Assembly (NCBI GenBank): GCA_002021875.1
Contig: CP018627.1
Location: 3,472,001-3,536,000, forward strand
Source: Streptomyces hygroscopicus
Lineage (GTDB): Bacteria > Actinomycetota > Actinomycetes > Streptomycetales > Streptomycetaceae
DNA: 64,000 nt
Reading direction: 5' to 3'
Made by a program: the position numbers and the translations under genes. The notes beneath the pieces are model-generated. The model did no database searches, was not told the DNA's origin, and saw only the letters and a list, made by a program, of their open reading frames with translations. Below are positions 54,040-63,007 of the stretch, piece after piece (the stretch's first letter is position 1; every line of letters starts with the position of its first letter).

Positions 54040-54855
54040 ATGTCGAAGGACGCCGCCGTCTACACCCACGGCCACCATGAGTCGGTGCTGCGCTCGCACA
54101 CCTGGCGCACGGCGGCCAACTCCGCCGCGTATCTGACCGGCCATCTCCGGCCCCATATGCGGATCCTGGACATCGGCTGCGGCCCCGGCACCATCACCGC
54201 CGACCTGGCCGAACTGGTCCCCCAGGGGCAGGTCACGGGCGTCGACGCCGAGGACTCCATCCTGGAGCGGGCCCGCTCGGTGGCCGAGGAGCGCGGGCTG
54301 ACGAACGTGTCCTTCGCGGTCGCCGACGTCCACGCGCTGGACTACCCCGACGACTCCTTCTGCGTGGTCCACGCCCATCAGGTGCTGCAGCACGTCGGCG
54401 ACCCGGTGGGGGCGCTGCGCGAGATGCGACGGGTGTGCGCGCCGGGCGGCATCGTGGCGGTGCGCGACTCCGACTACGCCGCCATGACCTGGTACCCGTC
54501 CGTCCCCGGCCTGGACGGCTGGCTGGATCTCTACCACCGGGTCGCGCGGGCCAACGGCGGCGAGCCGGACGCCGGTCGCAGGCTGCGCTCCTGGGCGCTG
54601 GAGGCGGGGTTCACCGACATCGACATCACCTCGACCGCCTCGGCGTGGTGCTACGCCACCGAGGAGGAGCGGGCGTGGTGGAGCGGGCTGTGGGCAGACC
54701 GCACGGTCGCCTCCTCCTACGCCCGGCGCGCGGTGGACGGCGGCCATGCCACCGAGGAGGAACTGCGGTCGATCGCGGAGGCGTGGCGGGCGTGGGGCGA
54801 GGCCCCGGACGGTTGGTTCGCCGTCCTGCACGGTGAGATCCTCTGCCGCGTCTGA
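54040..54855 (+). CDS. UbiE-like SAM-dependent methyltransferase
   Basis: 271 residues from ATG 54040 (GGGGGAG 7 nt ahead). Motif I is ILDIGCGPGTITADLAE, motif post-I VTGVDAEDSILERAR, and the later motifs FCVVHAHQVLQHVGDP and MRRVCAPGGIVAVRD. This is a class I methyltransferase of the UbiE/Methyltransf_11 group acting on a small molecule. The C-terminal part (WYPSVPGLDGWLDLYHRVAR) is typical of Streptomyces orphan members. It is followed by a VOC-family gene 23 bp later. Confidence 0.85.
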   Translation: MSKDAAVYTHGHHESVLRSHTWRTAANSAAYLTGHLRPHMRILDIGCGPGTITADLAELVPQGQVTGVDAEDSILERARSVAEERGLTNVSFAVADVHALDYPDDSFCVVHAHQVLQHVGDPVGALREMRRVCAPGGIVAVRDSDYAAMTWYPSVPGLDGWLDLYHRVARANGGEPDAGRRLRSWALEAGFTDIDITSTASAWCYATEEERAWWSGLWADRTVASSYARRAVDGGHATEEELRSIAEAWRAWGEAPDGWFAVLHGEILCRV

Positions 54856-54878
54856 GCAGTTCAACTAGGCTCGCCCGC

Positions 54879-55232
54879 ATGGATATTCTGGGGACTTCAC
54901 TCCGCGTGTGCGTCGACGATCTGGATTCGGCGATCGCCGTCTACGAACGGCTGACCGGAGCCGAGGCGGTGCGCTTCCAGCGCGGCCCCGTCTCGGTCGC
55001 GGCGGTCGGCTGCTTCTTTCTGATGAGCGGTCCGGAGTCGGAGCTGTCGATTCTCCGCAAGATCACGGCGACGATCGCGGTGAAGGACGTGGACGAGGCG
55101 ATCGCGGATCTCACGGCGGTCGGCGGGCAGATCGTGGCCGGTCCGCTGCCCGCCCCCGTGGGCCGGACCCTGGTGGCGCGCCACCCCGACGGCTCGATCT
55201 TCGAGTACGTCGACCGGAACCCGATGGCGTGA
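54879..55232 (+). CDS. VOC/glyoxalase-family protein
   Basis: 117 residues. Paired beta-alpha-beta-beta-beta units are seen: LRVCVDDLDSAIAVYERLTG and TIAVKDVDEAIADLTAVGG, ending LVARHPDGSIFEYVDRNP with the conserved Glu. Such proteins bind a metal and act in glyoxalase, dioxygenase or drug-binding roles. It follows the methyltransferase closely and is probably co-transcribed. Confidence 0.83.
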   Translation: MDILGTSLRVCVDDLDSAIAVYERLTGAEAVRFQRGPVSVAAVGCFFLMSGPESELSILRKITATIAVKDVDEAIADLTAVGGQIVAGPLPAPVGRTLVARHPDGSIFEYVDRNPMA

Positions 55233-55264
55233 CCCGCCCGTGAACTCACCGTCCGGCAGACCCG

Positions 55265-55716
55265 TCAGGAGGGCGGTCCCGGATCCTCGGTGAGCTCCCC
55301 GTCGTCGAACTCCTCGTACGCCTCGTAGAGATCGTCTACATCACGGAGCTCATCGCTCTTGATCCGGACCGCCTCCTCCTCGGCGGACAGCCCGCTGGTC
55401 GAGCCCTCCTGGGAGTAGACGTCCTGCTCGCGCGGGAAGTCGGGGTCCGGCTCGTCGCACAGCAGCCCCGCCCGTTCCGCCTCGATGCCGACCGGCTCCC
55501 CCGTCTCCGGCTCCTCATCGGTCAAGCGCTCCTCGAGCGACTCCCGCTCATGCGTCTCCGCGCTCGTGGTGTCCCGGTATTCGGCGATCGTCGGCTCGTC
55601 CCGGGCACGGGCAACTGCTCAGGATCCTCGGCCCGCTGCTGCTCGGGCGTACCGTCCTGCAGATCGGGGATCCCCTCGTCCTCGGGATCCGCGCCGGGGT
55701 CATGCGGTGTCCTCAC
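55265..55716 (-). pseudogene. DUF5709-like gene split by a one-base frameshift
   Basis: The GTG at 55716 (GGGAG upstream) opens VRTPHDPGADPEDEGIPDLQ, DGTPEQQRAEDPEQLPVPG, a typical DUF5709 start, but this frame stops at ~55522. From the same point the next frame continues with EPTIAEYRDTTSAETHERES, LEERLTDEEPETGEPVGI and ends at 55265 with the typical acidic tail. Adding one base near 55600-55602 (GTCCCGG) joins the two into a ~150-residue protein. The 86-residue frame at 55265-55525 alone would lack a sensible start. Either a genuine pseudogene or a sequencing slip in a C run. Confidence 0.65.
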
Positions 55717-55960
55717 GGTCGCGGCTCCCTCCGCTCGCTCGTGCGCTATGCCGACATCCACGACCGGGTGCCCCCTTGGGCCAGCCCTATGCGAGCCACA
55801 CCGCTCAACCCGAACGCGGGCGCAGCCGCGCGGCATCCATGGCGGATGCACCCCACTCGCAGGTGCAGGCCACTCGCCCCCGCGCCCCGGGCAGGCCCAC
55901 TCGGGGCCGAGGCCGCCTGCGGGCGCACCCCGGATCGCCCCAATGCGGGCCGTGGGCCCG

Positions 55961-58180
55961 CTATGTGGGGCGCATGCGGAACTCGTAGCGGCCGGGCAGC
56001 GGGTGCTCGGTCCTGGCCCGGGCCCTTGCCTCCTCGGTCAGGGGCTCGTCGGTCCCCGTCACCAGCCGTTCCACGATCGCGTACCAGGTGTCGCTCAACG
56101 CTTCGTCGCCCTCGCGCAGATCGCAGACCTCGAAGCCCTCGTCGAAGACGGCGCGGGCTGCCAAGGCGTCACCCTGGGCCAGCAGCACCTGTGCGCGCAG
56201 CAGCCGGAAACGGCCGCGGGCCCGGATGGCGGGGCGCAGGGCGTCGAGGACCGCCCGTGCGTCGTCGGCGCGGTCGGCCGCGAGCAGCGCGACGATCGCC
56301 TCCCGGCCGAGTGCCGCCTCGGCCGCCTCCAGGGCGACCGGGTCGGCGGCGGCAGCGACGGGCGGCGCGGCCAGCGAGACGGCGGTCGGCGCTCCGGCCG
56401 CCTCCGCCCTCTGTCCCGTTCCCGCTCCTACTCCCGGCCCCTGCCCCGCTCCCGCCGCTTCGAGCACCGGGTCCGCTTCGAGCACCGGGTCCGCCTCCGG
56501 CGGCGGGACGGTGCCCGAGGCGAGGAGGAGCTGTACGGCGCGCAGCAGCCGGTCCGCCGCGCGCGCCGGATGGCCGGAGGCGGTGTCGGCGACGGCCAGA
56601 CAGCGCAGTGCCCAGGGCGTTTCGGCGCACCGCAGCGACCGCTCCCAGCTGCGCTCGGCCTGTGCGCGGTCGCCCGCATGCCACTGGGCGACGCCCAGGT
56701 GGTATTCGGCGCCCGCGGTCGAGGGGGCCGCTTCGAGGAGGTCGCGCCAGACGGGCGCGACCAGGGAGGCGCCGGGGTCGGCCTGGGAGGGGCCCGGCTC
56801 CCAGTCGGGGAGGGCGCCGGTGCGCAGCAACCGGCGCCACGGCTCCTGCTCCTCCCCCAGCGTGCCCGGGTCGAATGGCGTACCGGGCAGCTGGAACCCG
56901 CCCCGCTCGGCCTCCAGCGCGCCCCACCCGGAGCCGGTCGCGAGCTGCTCCGCCGGTTCCGCGTCGGCGTACCGGCGCCAGGCGGCGTAGGCCGCGTCTA
57001 CCGCGGCGCGCGGCAGCGCCGCCTCCAGCCGGGTCTCGGTCTCGCGGCGGGCGGTGGCCCAGTCGGTGCCGTGGACGGCGGCCGGGTCGGCGGTCAGCGG
57101 ACCGTACGCCTCCAGCCAGGCGAACTCCTCGCCCGCCTCCAGCGGGATGTGCTCAAGCTGGGTGCGGGCGAGCCCGGCCTGGATCTCGGCGTAGCCGCCG
57201 GTGCCGGGCTCGGTCAGCCACTGCTGCCAGCGCCGTCCCCCGGGGCCCGCGCCCCAGACGAAGAGCTTGCGCCCGCGCAGCAGATCGGTCGAGGTCTGGA
57301 CGAGGCCGCTGCCGCCGGCGTCGAGGGAGGCGATCCAGCGGCGGGCGCCGTCGGGCACCTCGTAGAAGTAGTCGGCGGGGTAGGCGCCGCGCAGCGGATA
57401 GGTACGGTCGGCGCCGTCCCACTCCGGGACCGGAACCCTGCTCAGGCTGCGGGCGTAGCCGAAGTGCCAGGCGTCGTCGGCGGGGGCCAGGACGCGGGTG
57501 TGCTCGTCCTCCGGGACGGCGATGTTGGACCACCAGTAGACGGGGGCGGGGAGGTGGTGGGGGTTGCGGATCCTGACGCCCACGTAGAGGAACGCGGAGT
57601 CGGCGGGCAGCCACAGATCCACCTGGAAGGGCAGATCGCGCAGCCGCTCCCACTCCCACAGCCGCACCATCGCGCCCCCGTCGGCGGCGTCGGGGGCGGG
57701 GACGCGGGCGGCGTGCAGCGGTGCGCAGGACAGGGTGGTGTGGCCGGTGGCGCCGATGTTCCACTCGATCCCGCCGGAGAACCAGGCGCCGTTGAGGGCG
57801 AAGTCGGCGGGCTGGAGCACCGGGTTGCGGTACAGCAGCTCGGTGTCGGCGGAATCGCCGGTGGCCTTGTGGATCAGCGAGTGGACCCGGCCGCCGAGCC
57901 CGGGCAGCACCGTGGCCCGCAACCGGTCGTTCTCCAGGACGATGGCGTCGAGCGTGGCGGGGGCGCGGTCGCGGCCGTAGCCGTCGCGCAGCCGCACCGG
58001 CAGCACCGACCGCAGGGGGGCATGGGCGACCTGACGGGCCATGTCGGAGGGGAGCGTGGCCCGGACACGGTCGTCCACGCGGTGCACCTCGTCGAGGGGG
58101 CGCAGCGCGGGCAGGGGGTTGTCGGGCCCGACGGGGGCGGTGGGAAGGGTCAGGGTGGTACGTCGCACGCTCGTGGCCAC
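55961..58180 (-). CDS. DUF5107 domain protein with TPR-like C-terminus
   Basis: 739 residues. The N-terminal ~350 residues carry the DUF5107 pattern, a galactose-mutarotase-like beta-sandwich: VLPGLGGRVHSLIHKATGDS, NGAWFSGGIEWNIGATGHT, VYWWSNIAVPEDEHTRVLAP and WEWERLRDLPFQVDLWLP. From ~480 on, helical tetratricopeptide-like repeats follow (EYHLGVAQWHAGDRAQAERSW, FRLLRAQVLLAQGDALAARA). An internal ADPVLEADPVLEA segment comes from an 18-bp repeat. Likely a cytosolic carbohydrate-binding or -modifying protein; its exact reaction is unknown. Confidence 0.82.
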   Translation of the reverse strand: MATSVRRTTLTLPTAPVGPDNPLPALRPLDEVHRVDDRVRATLPSDMARQVAHAPLRSVLPVRLRDGYGRDRAPATLDAIVLENDRLRATVLPGLGGRVHSLIHKATGDSADTELLYRNPVLQPADFALNGAWFSGGIEWNIGATGHTTLSCAPLHAARVPAPDAADGGAMVRLWEWERLRDLPFQVDLWLPADSAFLYVGVRIRNPHHLPAPVYWWSNIAVPEDEHTRVLAPADDAWHFGYARSLSRVPVPEWDGADRTYPLRGAYPADYFYEVPDGARRWIASLDAGGSGLVQTSTDLLRGRKLFVWGAGPGGRRWQQWLTEPGTGGYAEIQAGLARTQLEHIPLEAGEEFAWLEAYGPLTADPAAVHGTDWATARRETETRLEAALPRAAVDAAYAAWRRYADAEPAEQLATGSGWGALEAERGGFQLPGTPFDPGTLGEEQEPWRRLLRTGALPDWEPGPSQADPGASLVAPVWRDLLEAAPSTAGAEYHLGVAQWHAGDRAQAERSWERSLRCAETPWALRCLAVADTASGHPARAADRLLRAVQLLLASGTVPPPEADPVLEADPVLEAAGAGQGPGVGAGTGQRAEAAGAPTAVSLAAPPVAAAADPVALEAAEAALGREAIVALLAADRADDARAVLDALRPAIRARGRFRLLRAQVLLAQGDALAARAVFDEGFEVCDLREGDEALSDTWYAIVERLVTGTDEPLTEEARARARTEHPLPGRYEFRMRPT

Positions 58181-58297
58181 GGGCTGCCTCGCTCCGACTG
58201 CCTTGGGTCACCTCGGTGCGGCGACCGTCCGATGACCATGGAACAACGTCGTGGGGCCCGCTGAACAGAGCCGCTTCGGACCGATCATGGTGCCCCG

Positions 58298-58852
58298 TCA
58301 GCCAGGACCGGTCGGCTGGTCCAGCATGTCGCTGGTCATGGCCCAGCGCTCATGGTCGCGCCACGCGCCCTCGATATAGAGGAAGTCTGGGGAAAACCCT
58401 TCCAGCCGGAAGCCATGGCGCTTCACCAGCCCCAACGACGCCTTGTTGCCCGGCTGGATGTTGACCTCGACGCGGTGCAGCCCCAGCGGCCCGAAGGCAT
58501 GGCGCAGAACGAGCCCCAGTGCCTCGGACATATAGCCCTGTCCGGCGGCGGGCGGAAAGGCCCCGTAGCCGATCGAGCCGCACTGGAAGGCGCCGCGCAC
58601 GATGTTGTTGATGTTGATGAACCCGGCCATGTCCCCGGTTTCCCGGGCACAGACGAGGAAGCCCTCGCGGTCCTCGCGCTCAAGCTGGGCGATGTACTGC
58701 AGATAGGCCCGCTCGGTGGTGGGGAGGGTGAGCCAGGGTCGGTGGAACTCCATGCTCTCCCGGGCGCGCCTGACGAACTCCGCACCGTCCGCGCGGGTGG
58801 TGCGGCGGATGGCCGCCCGGGTTCCCTCGGTGACATACCGGACGTCAGGCAT
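58298..58852 (-). CDS. RimJ/RimL-type GNAT acetyltransferase
   Basis: 184 residues from ATG 58852, which overlaps the end of the phosphopantetheinyl transferase gene by 8 bp. GNAT motifs: FININNIVRGAFQCGSIGYG, PPAAGQGYMSEALGLVLRHA (acetyl-CoA site) and HRVEVNIQPGNKASLGLVKR. RimJ/RimL proteins acetylate N-termini of ribosomal proteins or small amines. It is the last gene of the peptidase operon. Confidence 0.85.
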   Translation of the reverse strand: MPDVRYVTEGTRAAIRRTTRADGAEFVRRARESMEFHRPWLTLPTTERAYLQYIAQLEREDREGFLVCARETGDMAGFININNIVRGAFQCGSIGYGAFPPAAGQGYMSEALGLVLRHAFGPLGLHRVEVNIQPGNKASLGLVKRHGFRLEGFSPDFLYIEGAWRDHERWAMTSDMLDQPTGPG

Positions 58853-59588
58853 GCGGCAATGATGACAGCAGCGCCATGGCCGCCGCATAGCCGGAGCCAC
58901 CGGATATGGCCTCGCCCACGGGGATGTCGGTCATCGCCCACGGGCCGACGGGCACGGGGGCGAGCCCGGTGCCGACGTAGTTGACCGCCGGGTCCCGGGA
59001 CAGGCCGGTGCCCAGGCCCTTGAGATAGGCCTCCTTACGGGTCCAGCAGCGGGCGAAGGCGGCGGGCCGGTCGGCCGGCGCCAGCGCGTCCAGCTCGGCG
59101 CGCTCCTTGGGATGCAGGCTCTCGGCGACCTGGTCGACCACCGAGGCGGGCTGCAGCTTCTCCACATCCACGCCGACCGGGGAGCCCGCGAAGGCGAAGA
59201 GCACCAGATCACCGGCGTGCGACATGTTGAAGTGCAGCGGGGTGCCGGACACGGCGGGGCGGCCGTGCGGCCCACCGCAGCCGGGACATGTCTCGCGGGT
59301 GAACGGAACGTCGGCCGGGGGCATGCCCAGATAGGCGCCGAGCAGCTCCCGCAGCCCCAGATGGGCCGCCGTATAGCGCTCGCGGTCCTCCGCCCGCAGG
59401 AACTTCGCGGCCCGCTCCCGCTCCTCGGCGTCCAGGATCGTGCCGGGCGCGCCCGCGTCCATGGCCGCGGTGTACCGGGAGACGCTGAGCAGCCAGGTCT
59501 CGGGCTCGCCGCCCTGCGGCCAGGCACCGGCGACGGCGGTGGGCAGCGGCTCGGAGCCGACGATGCGCGGGGCCGATGGGGGTGTCAA
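58845..59588 (-). CDS. Sfp-type 4'-phosphopantetheinyl transferase
   Basis: 247 residues from a TTG at 59588 that overlaps the S9 peptidase stop as TTGA; GGAGGAG lies just upstream. The Mg-binding motif is SPVGVDVEKLQPASVVD (first Asp/Glu set) and the second is CWTRKEAYLKGLGTGLS (W-x-x-K-E-A-x-x-K). The P-loop-like HFNMSHAGDLVLFAFA is also typical. It transfers phosphopantetheine from CoA to ACP or PCP domains of polyketide/nonribosomal synthases. Could activate the pigment ACP at 34370, though in trans. The next usable in-frame ATG lies far inside the domain, so the TTG start is favoured. Confidence 0.88.
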   Translation of the reverse strand: MTPPSAPRIVGSEPLPTAVAGAWPQGGEPETWLLSVSRYTAAMDAGAPGTILDAEERERAAKFLRAEDRERYTAAHLGLRELLGAYLGMPPADVPFTRETCPGCGGPHGRPAVSGTPLHFNMSHAGDLVLFAFAGSPVGVDVEKLQPASVVDQVAESLHPKERAELDALAPADRPAAFARCWTRKEAYLKGLGTGLSRDPAVNYVGTGLAPVPVGPWAMTDIPVGEAISGGSGYAAAMALLSSLPHA

Positions 59589-61660
59589 CTCGCTCCTCCA
59601 GTGGAGTTCGGGGCCGCTGATGTCAGCAGCTCCAGGGTAGGCACATCGGATCTGATCAGCCCGAAGGTCTGGATGTACAGCGACAATTCGGCCTCCAGGG
59701 CGCGGATCATCGTATCGGCGCGGCGGAAGCCATGGCCCTCGCCCTCGAAGGTGAGGTAGGCGTGCGGGATGCCGCGCCCGGAGACCGCCTCCAGGAACCG
59801 CTCGCACTGCTCGGGCGGGCAGATGGTGTCGTCCAGCCCCTGGAGCAGCACAAAGGGCGAGCCGATGCGGTCGGCCCGGTGCAGCGGGGAGCGCTCGCGG
59901 TAGCGGTCCGCCACCTCCGCGAGCGGGCCGACCAGCGATTCGGTGTAGCGCGACTCGAAGTCATGGGTGCCGCCGGTGGCCCAGGAGACCAGGTCGAGGA
60001 TGGGGTAGGTGACGGTGGCGCAGGCGTAGAGATCCGTGGCGGTGAGGGAGGCCGCCGCCGTCCAGCCGCCCGCGCTGCCGCCGCGGATCGCGAGCCGGGC
60101 GCGGTCGGCGACGCCCTCGTCGGCGAGCGCCCCGGCGACGGCGGCGCAGTCCTCGACGTCGACCACGCCCCACTGCTCGCGCAGCCGCTCGCGGTAGACG
60201 CGGCCATAGCCCGTGGAGCCCCCGTAGTTGACCTCGGCGACACCGATGCCGCGTGAGGTGAAATAGGCGATCTCCAGGTCGAGCACGAGCGGGGCGCGGC
60301 CGGTGGGCCCGCCGTGGGCCCAGATCACATACGGCGGAAGCTCTCCGTCCGGTGCGGTGTGGCCTGGATGGCGCGGTGGATGGAGCTGGGCGTGGATCTC
60401 CCGGCCGTCCGGTCCGGTGAAGGTGCGGGCCAGCGGCCGGGGATAGTACGCGGGGTCCACGGGGTCGGTGTACGCGTTGCCGATGACCCGGGAGCGGCCG
60501 GTGCAGACGTCCAGCTCCATCACCTCATGGCCACTGTGCGGGCTCGCCGCGACGCCGACCACGCGCGTGCCGTTCACGGCCAGCGTCGGCTCCCATTCGG
60601 TCCATGGGCCCGGCACATCGGCCGTCCCGCCGGTCCGTGGATCGAGGATGCCGAGGGCCGCCGCGCCCCGGCCGTGCAGCACCGCGATCAGACCGCCGGC
60701 CAGCGGGGCGAACCAGCGGTGGCCCAGCTTCCACAGCGGCCCGCCGAACTCCTCCTCGCGGGGGCACAGCGCCACCGGCCGACCGGCCCGGGCCCATTCC
60801 CGCGCACCGGCCACCTCCGCCGGCGGCTCCAGACGGTGCAGATTCCACCAGCCGGTGCGGTCGGTGGCCGCGAGCAGCGCGCCGTCCTCGGCCCACTCGA
60901 TCTGGGCGACCGACTCATCCGGCCCGCCCAGCACCGCCCGGGCGCCGGTGAAGGAGCCGTCCTCCGCGACATCGGCCAGCATCACCTCCGTGCCGTCCCA
61001 GGGCATCCGGGGGTGGTCCCAGACGATCCAGGCGGCCCGCCGGCCGTCGGGCGAGAGCCGGGGTCCGGTGAGGAAGCGATGCCGGTCGTCGGTCAGCTCG
61101 CGCACCGCCGCGCGATCTTCGGCGGCCGAACCGTCCAGCGGTACGGCGGCGATCACCCGCCGCACATCCGTCGGCCCCTCGTCCGTGAACTCCTCCAGCA
61201 CACACCACACCTCGCCGCGCTCCGGGCGCAGCACCGGATCCGCCCAGCGCAGCCCCTCCCCCACCGCCGACAGCGGGGTCAGCGGGCGCGGCGCGCCCCC
61301 GGCCGGGGCGTCCGGCTCATGGATGTACAACCGCTGGTCGGCGAAGTGGACGAACACCACCAGCGGGCCGCCGCTCGCGCGGTCCACCGCGGCCCAGGGC
61401 ATCCCGCCGTACCCCATCACCTTGCTGCGCACATTCCACGGCGGGGCCAGCACCGGGACCTCCGCGCCGTCGGTGCGCCGCCGGATCAGGGCGCGGCGGC
61501 CGCCCTCGCCGGGGCGCGGCGCGGTCCACCACACCTCCTCGCCGACCGTGCCCACATACTCCGGATGGCCGTCGTACGAGGCGACGAGCGCGGCGTCGAC
61601 CGGGGAACTCCAGGCTCCGTAGGGGGCCATGACGGCCGTCTGCTGCTGCACCGTTCGCAC
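59585..61660 (-). CDS. S9-family prolyl oligopeptidase-like peptidase
   Basis: 691 residues. An N-terminal beta-propeller (~1-400; RRALIRRRTDGAEVPVLAPP, RRAAWIVWDHPRMPWDGTEV) leads into the alpha/beta-hydrolase domain. The nucleophile Ser is in AIRGGSAGGWTAAASL, Asp in GLDDTICPPEQCERFLEA, His in YLTFEGEGHGFRRAD. It removes dipeptides or cleaves short peptides in the cytoplasm; no signal peptide. GTG 61660 lies 6 bp after the M20 stop; a GTG at 61651 is an alternative. Part of the peptidase operon. Confidence 0.86.
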   Translation of the reverse strand: MRTVQQQTAVMAPYGAWSSPVDAALVASYDGHPEYVGTVGEEVWWTAPRPGEGGRRALIRRRTDGAEVPVLAPPWNVRSKVMGYGGMPWAAVDRASGGPLVVFVHFADQRLYIHEPDAPAGGAPRPLTPLSAVGEGLRWADPVLRPERGEVWCVLEEFTDEGPTDVRRVIAAVPLDGSAAEDRAAVRELTDDRHRFLTGPRLSPDGRRAAWIVWDHPRMPWDGTEVMLADVAEDGSFTGARAVLGGPDESVAQIEWAEDGALLAATDRTGWWNLHRLEPPAEVAGAREWARAGRPVALCPREEEFGGPLWKLGHRWFAPLAGGLIAVLHGRGAAALGILDPRTGGTADVPGPWTEWEPTLAVNGTRVVGVAASPHSGHEVMELDVCTGRSRVIGNAYTDPVDPAYYPRPLARTFTGPDGREIHAQLHPPRHPGHTAPDGELPPYVIWAHGGPTGRAPLVLDLEIAYFTSRGIGVAEVNYGGSTGYGRVYRERLREQWGVVDVEDCAAVAGALADEGVADRARLAIRGGSAGGWTAAASLTATDLYACATVTYPILDLVSWATGGTHDFESRYTESLVGPLAEVADRYRERSPLHRADRIGSPFVLLQGLDDTICPPEQCERFLEAVSGRGIPHAYLTFEGEGHGFRRADTMIRALEAELSLYIQTFGLIRSDVPTLELLTSAAPNSTGGAS

Positions 61661-61666
61661 CGATCC

Positions 61667-63007
61667 TCACGCCCTCTGCAGGAAGTGGTCCAGCACCCGG
61701 ACGCCGAAGTGCAGGGCCTCCACCGGGACCCGCTCGTCCACGGCGTGGTAGAGCGCCTGGTAGTCGAAGCCCTCGGGCAGGCGCAGCGGTGAGAAGCCGT
61801 ATCCGGCGATGCCGAGCCGGGAGAACTGCTTGGCGTCGGTGCCGCCCGACATGCAGTACGGCACGGCGCGGGCGCCCGGGTCGAAGTGCTCGACGGCGGC
61901 GCACATCGCCCGGTAGGTGGGGGTGTCGATCGGCGCCTCCAGCGGGCACTCGCGGTGGTGGAACTCCCACTCCACGTCCGGTCCGGTGAGCCGGTCCAGG
62001 GTGTCGTGGAATTCGTCCTCGCCGCCGGGCAGCATCCGCCCGTCCACATAGGCGGTGGCGCTGCCGGGGATCACATTGACCTTGTAACCGGCCTCCAGCA
62101 CCGTGGGGTTGGCGCTGTTGCGCACGGTCGGCTCGATCAGGGCGGCGGCGGGCCCCAGCTTGGCCAGCAGGGCGTCGACGTCGAAGTCCGCGGCGTCCAC
62201 ATCGGCCGGGATGCCCTGGAGCGCGGCCAGTTCGGTGAGCGCGGCCTTCACCGTGGGCGTCAGCCGGACCGGCCAGCGGTGCTCGCCGATCCGGGCGACG
62301 GCGGCGGCCAGCCGGCTGACCGCGTTGTCCCGGTTGACCTTGGAGCCGTGTCCGGCGCGGCCGTGCGCGGTGAGCTTCAGCCAGGCCGTGCCGCGCTCCC
62401 CCGCTCCGATGGGGTAGATCCGCGCCCCGGGCCCGGCGTGGAAGGTGAAGGCTCCGGACTCGCTGATGCCCTCGGTGCAGCCCTCGAAGAGGTCGGCGTG
62501 GCGCTCGGCGAGGAAGCCGGAGCCCCAGGCGGCGCTGTCCTCCTCATCGGCGGTGAAGGCCAGCACGATGTCCCGGCGCGGCCGCACGCCCGTCCGCGCC
62601 CAGGCCCGCACGACCGCGAGCACCATCGCGTCCATGTTCTTCATGTCGATGGCGCCCCGGCCCCAGACGACGCCGTCGCGCACCTCCCCGGAGAAGGGGT
62701 GCACGGTCCAGTCGGCGGGCTCGGCGGGCACCACGTCCAGATGGCCGTGGACCAGCAGCGCGGGCGCGGACGGATCGGTGCCCTCGATCCGGGCCACGAC
62801 GTTGGTGCGCCCCGGCGAGCGCTCCAGCAAGGTGGGCTCGATCTCCACATCGCCGAGCATCTCCGCCACATACTCGGCGGCCGGGCGCTCCGAGCAGTCA
62901 CCCCCGCCGCGGTTGGTGGTGTCGATCCTGATCAGCTCGGAGGTGAACCGCACCACCTCGTCGAGCGTCTGGGCGTCGATGGTCTCCGGACGATCCGTGT
63001 CAGCCAT
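61667..63007 (-). CDS. M20/M25/M40 family metallopeptidase
   Basis: 446 residues from ATG 63007 (GGAGGAG 3 nt ahead, unusually close). Zn-binding motifs: ALLVHGHLDVVPAEPADWTV (first His and Asp), VVWGRGAIDMKNMDAMVLAV, AFTADEEDSAAWGSGFLAE and the later AGERGTAWLKLTAHGRAGHG. The dimerisation/lid domain is present (GYKVNVIPGSATAYVDGRM). It hydrolyses dipeptides or N-acyl amino acids. The ATG overlaps the M55 stop by 8 bp. Confidence 0.87.
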   Translation of the reverse strand: MADTDRPETIDAQTLDEVVRFTSELIRIDTTNRGGGDCSERPAAEYVAEMLGDVEIEPTLLERSPGRTNVVARIEGTDPSAPALLVHGHLDVVPAEPADWTVHPFSGEVRDGVVWGRGAIDMKNMDAMVLAVVRAWARTGVRPRRDIVLAFTADEEDSAAWGSGFLAERHADLFEGCTEGISESGAFTFHAGPGARIYPIGAGERGTAWLKLTAHGRAGHGSKVNRDNAVSRLAAAVARIGEHRWPVRLTPTVKAALTELAALQGIPADVDAADFDVDALLAKLGPAAALIEPTVRNSANPTVLEAGYKVNVIPGSATAYVDGRMLPGGEDEFHDTLDRLTGPDVEWEFHHRECPLEAPIDTPTYRAMCAAVEHFDPGARAVPYCMSGGTDAKQFSRLGIAGYGFSPLRLPEGFDYQALYHAVDERVPVEALHFGVRVLDHFLQRA

